Assembly: GCF_008831285.2 (NCBI RefSeq) | Contig: NC_045149.1 | Location: 21,644,535-21,708,534, forward strand | Reading direction: 5' to 3' | Length of the DNA stretch: 64,000 bases | Source of the DNA: Nymphaea colorata | Lineage: Eukaryota > Streptophyta > Magnoliopsida > Nymphaeales > Nymphaeaceae | In this document: piece after piece, positions 62,601 through 64,000 of the stretch | Numbering within the stretch: the first letter of the stretch is position 1 | How the letters are laid out: the number at the start of each line of letters is the position of its first letter | The notes under the pieces: model-generated | Databases searched by the model: none | What the model was told of the DNA's origin: nothing | The model's input: only the letters and a program-made list of their open reading frames with translations | Made by a program: the position numbers and the translations under genes

Positions 62601-64000
62601 TGTTGGCTGGGGTGGGCCACTGCCCGCACCGGCTCATCAAAAAATGCTTTGTAACGTCTCAACATCACATGACTGTAATTCTAAAGTTATATGTAGTAGC
62701 CACACCAGATTTGTGTCACCAATGCAAGTGCTCCACGGCTAAAAAATTCTGAGTCTGCCAATGAGTCGAACCATTGCCCAAGGAGAGCCATGAACGAGCT
62801 TCACTCTCGGCCATGCCGAGCATTTACTGAGTCGTATAAAGTTGAACACCGGCAATGGCGAAGGTGGGTCCGAGAGCAAAGTGGCATCGTTGAACACGCA
62901 ACTGCTGGGTCCCCATGAAAAGTAAAGGCGTCTGAGGAAGGCCCCGCAGCCATGAAAACACCTTTAGCACATGTTGGAAAGCCCATGTGGGAGCAATTTA
63001 ATGGCGTCACTTCCTGCGACGATTGCAGAAAGATATCAGAGGCGATTCTGGTGAGCAATAAGGGAAGGAAATAATAATTGTCAACAATTAGAAAAAGTCT
63101 TTTAATTGGTATGAAGATTGCGGGGAATCTTATCTTCTGAGGCCCACTGGATTCGATGTATTCTCTCTGATCTCAGCTCTAAGCCTGTTTGATCTGAGCT
63201 TCCGTCCAAACTGCCTTCTGATCATTGGAGGCAGACGCTTCGTGTCCCTCTTCACTTGTCTAAAAAGTTTATGAGAGAAGCTCGCTTTCATTGTAATGAG
63301 AAGATTATCTGCACATGGAAATTGAGAGCTTGATTGTGTCGGGATGTGTTTCTTATGCTCTGCGGAAATGTGAACAATAAGCGTTTCTTAGCAATTTAAA
63401 CAGGGAAGATTGCAGATGTCTCTTTCTTTTGTCAGTGGTTTGCTTCTCCCTTGCTTCACTTGCTTTATTATGTACCCCCTTGTCTCTAAATAATGTCCTC
63501 CACCAAAACTATCAGTCTGCTTTTACCATTATATCTGTCTGTCTCTCTTTTCATAGAGTTCAAAGGAAATTCATGTCTGAACCTTCTACTGGAGAAGTGT
63601 AGATCTTGATCTCAATTTAATAGGCTTCACGAGATCTCAATTTAATAGGCTTCCTCGAGGCAAAAAAAAAAAAAAAAAAGCAAGTTGGTGGGTCATTATT
63701 TTTGCTGTGTTGTCCTGTACTCCTGTCTTGAGGAAGGCCAGCATCTCTTATATCCATTATCTGTCTTCTCGTTACAGATAGTTGAGATTCAGTGCAGCCA
63801 TGGATGTAAATCCTTGTGTTTGGGTGTGAATATCCAGAGCATACGAGAGGACATCGTTTTCAACACCCTGTTGGGTACATCCACCCTTGAACAAAAGTTG
63901 CGCACCCACGGCTTCAGCTTACTATAGTTTCTTTTGTCATAACTTGCAGAGTGTGTGCACGCCTAGCACGCCATTAAAGAACCTGAGAAACAGGCAGTCA
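59697..64000. other. Intergenic to window end, no gene recognised
   Basis: The first 250 bp are probably the 3' untranslated region of the heat-shock gene. Low-complexity blocks lie at 60572-60600 (GACCC repeats) and 60780-60990 (ACTCGGTTGAGT-type). An 85-codon minus-strand frame at 62801-63058 and an 80-codon plus-strand frame at 63685-63927 show no family resemblance; the latter follows an 18-base A run at 63663-63680 and could be debris of a retroposed sequence. No element ends were identified. Confidence 0.4.

Overview
The window is nuclear DNA of a flowering plant. The evidence is intron-containing genes of plant-specific families (WEB coiled-coil, VQ/IKU1, plant small heat-shock protein), an elongator tRNA-Met(CAU) with the short intron typical of plant nuclear copies, and AT-rich spacers full of Copia, LINE and hAT-type debris. 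I cannot name the species; nothing points to bacterial, organellar or viral DNA.

Layout. 0.9-3.9 kb: a complete WEB-family coiled-coil gene (minus, three coding exons, 850 aa). 7.2-8.4 kb: about 6.5 copies of a 185-bp tandem repeat with an internal hairpin. 11.4 kb: a palindromic CT/AT/AG microsatellite. 15-17.2 kb: a retroelement relic whose primer-binding-site-like segment lies in an apparently perfect 489-bp tandem duplication, with a third, inverted copy of part of it. 18.2-20.1 kb: a large inverted duplication (arms about 0.76 and 0.83 kb), immediately followed by one recognisable exon of a nucleotidyltransferase (PAP/OAS1-like) gene with no visible downstream exons. 24.2-24.8 kb: a LINE 3' relic. 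28.5-29.4 kb: a VQ-motif gene of the HAIKU1 type (minus). 30-38.9 kb: gene-free AT-rich DNA with a clean hAT MITE (8-bp target duplication), older MITE copies, tandem duplications and two long (AT)n arrays. 38.9 kb: tRNA-Met. 41.6-42.7 kb: a three-exon gene for a small basic plant protein of unknown function. 44.4-47.8 kb: a complete six-exon VPS25 (ESCRT-II) gene. 49.1-56.5 kb: a decayed LINE split by a full-length but inactivated Copia element (50842-55940; 451-bp LTRs, 5-bp target duplication GCCTC). 58.6-59.7 kb: an intron-containing cytosolic-type small heat-shock protein gene. 59.7-64 kb: no recognisable gene.

The host genes are unrelated housekeeping or developmental loci (organelle movement, seed size, endosomal sorting, heat stress, translation); I see no operon-like or pathway clustering. 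Exon boundaries were read by hand from GT/AG sites, reading-phase continuity and resemblance to known family members. No database search was run. The best leads are the inverted duplication beside the orphan exon, the 185-bp array, the perfect 489-bp duplication, and the unnamed protein with two W-K-x-x-A-R motifs.
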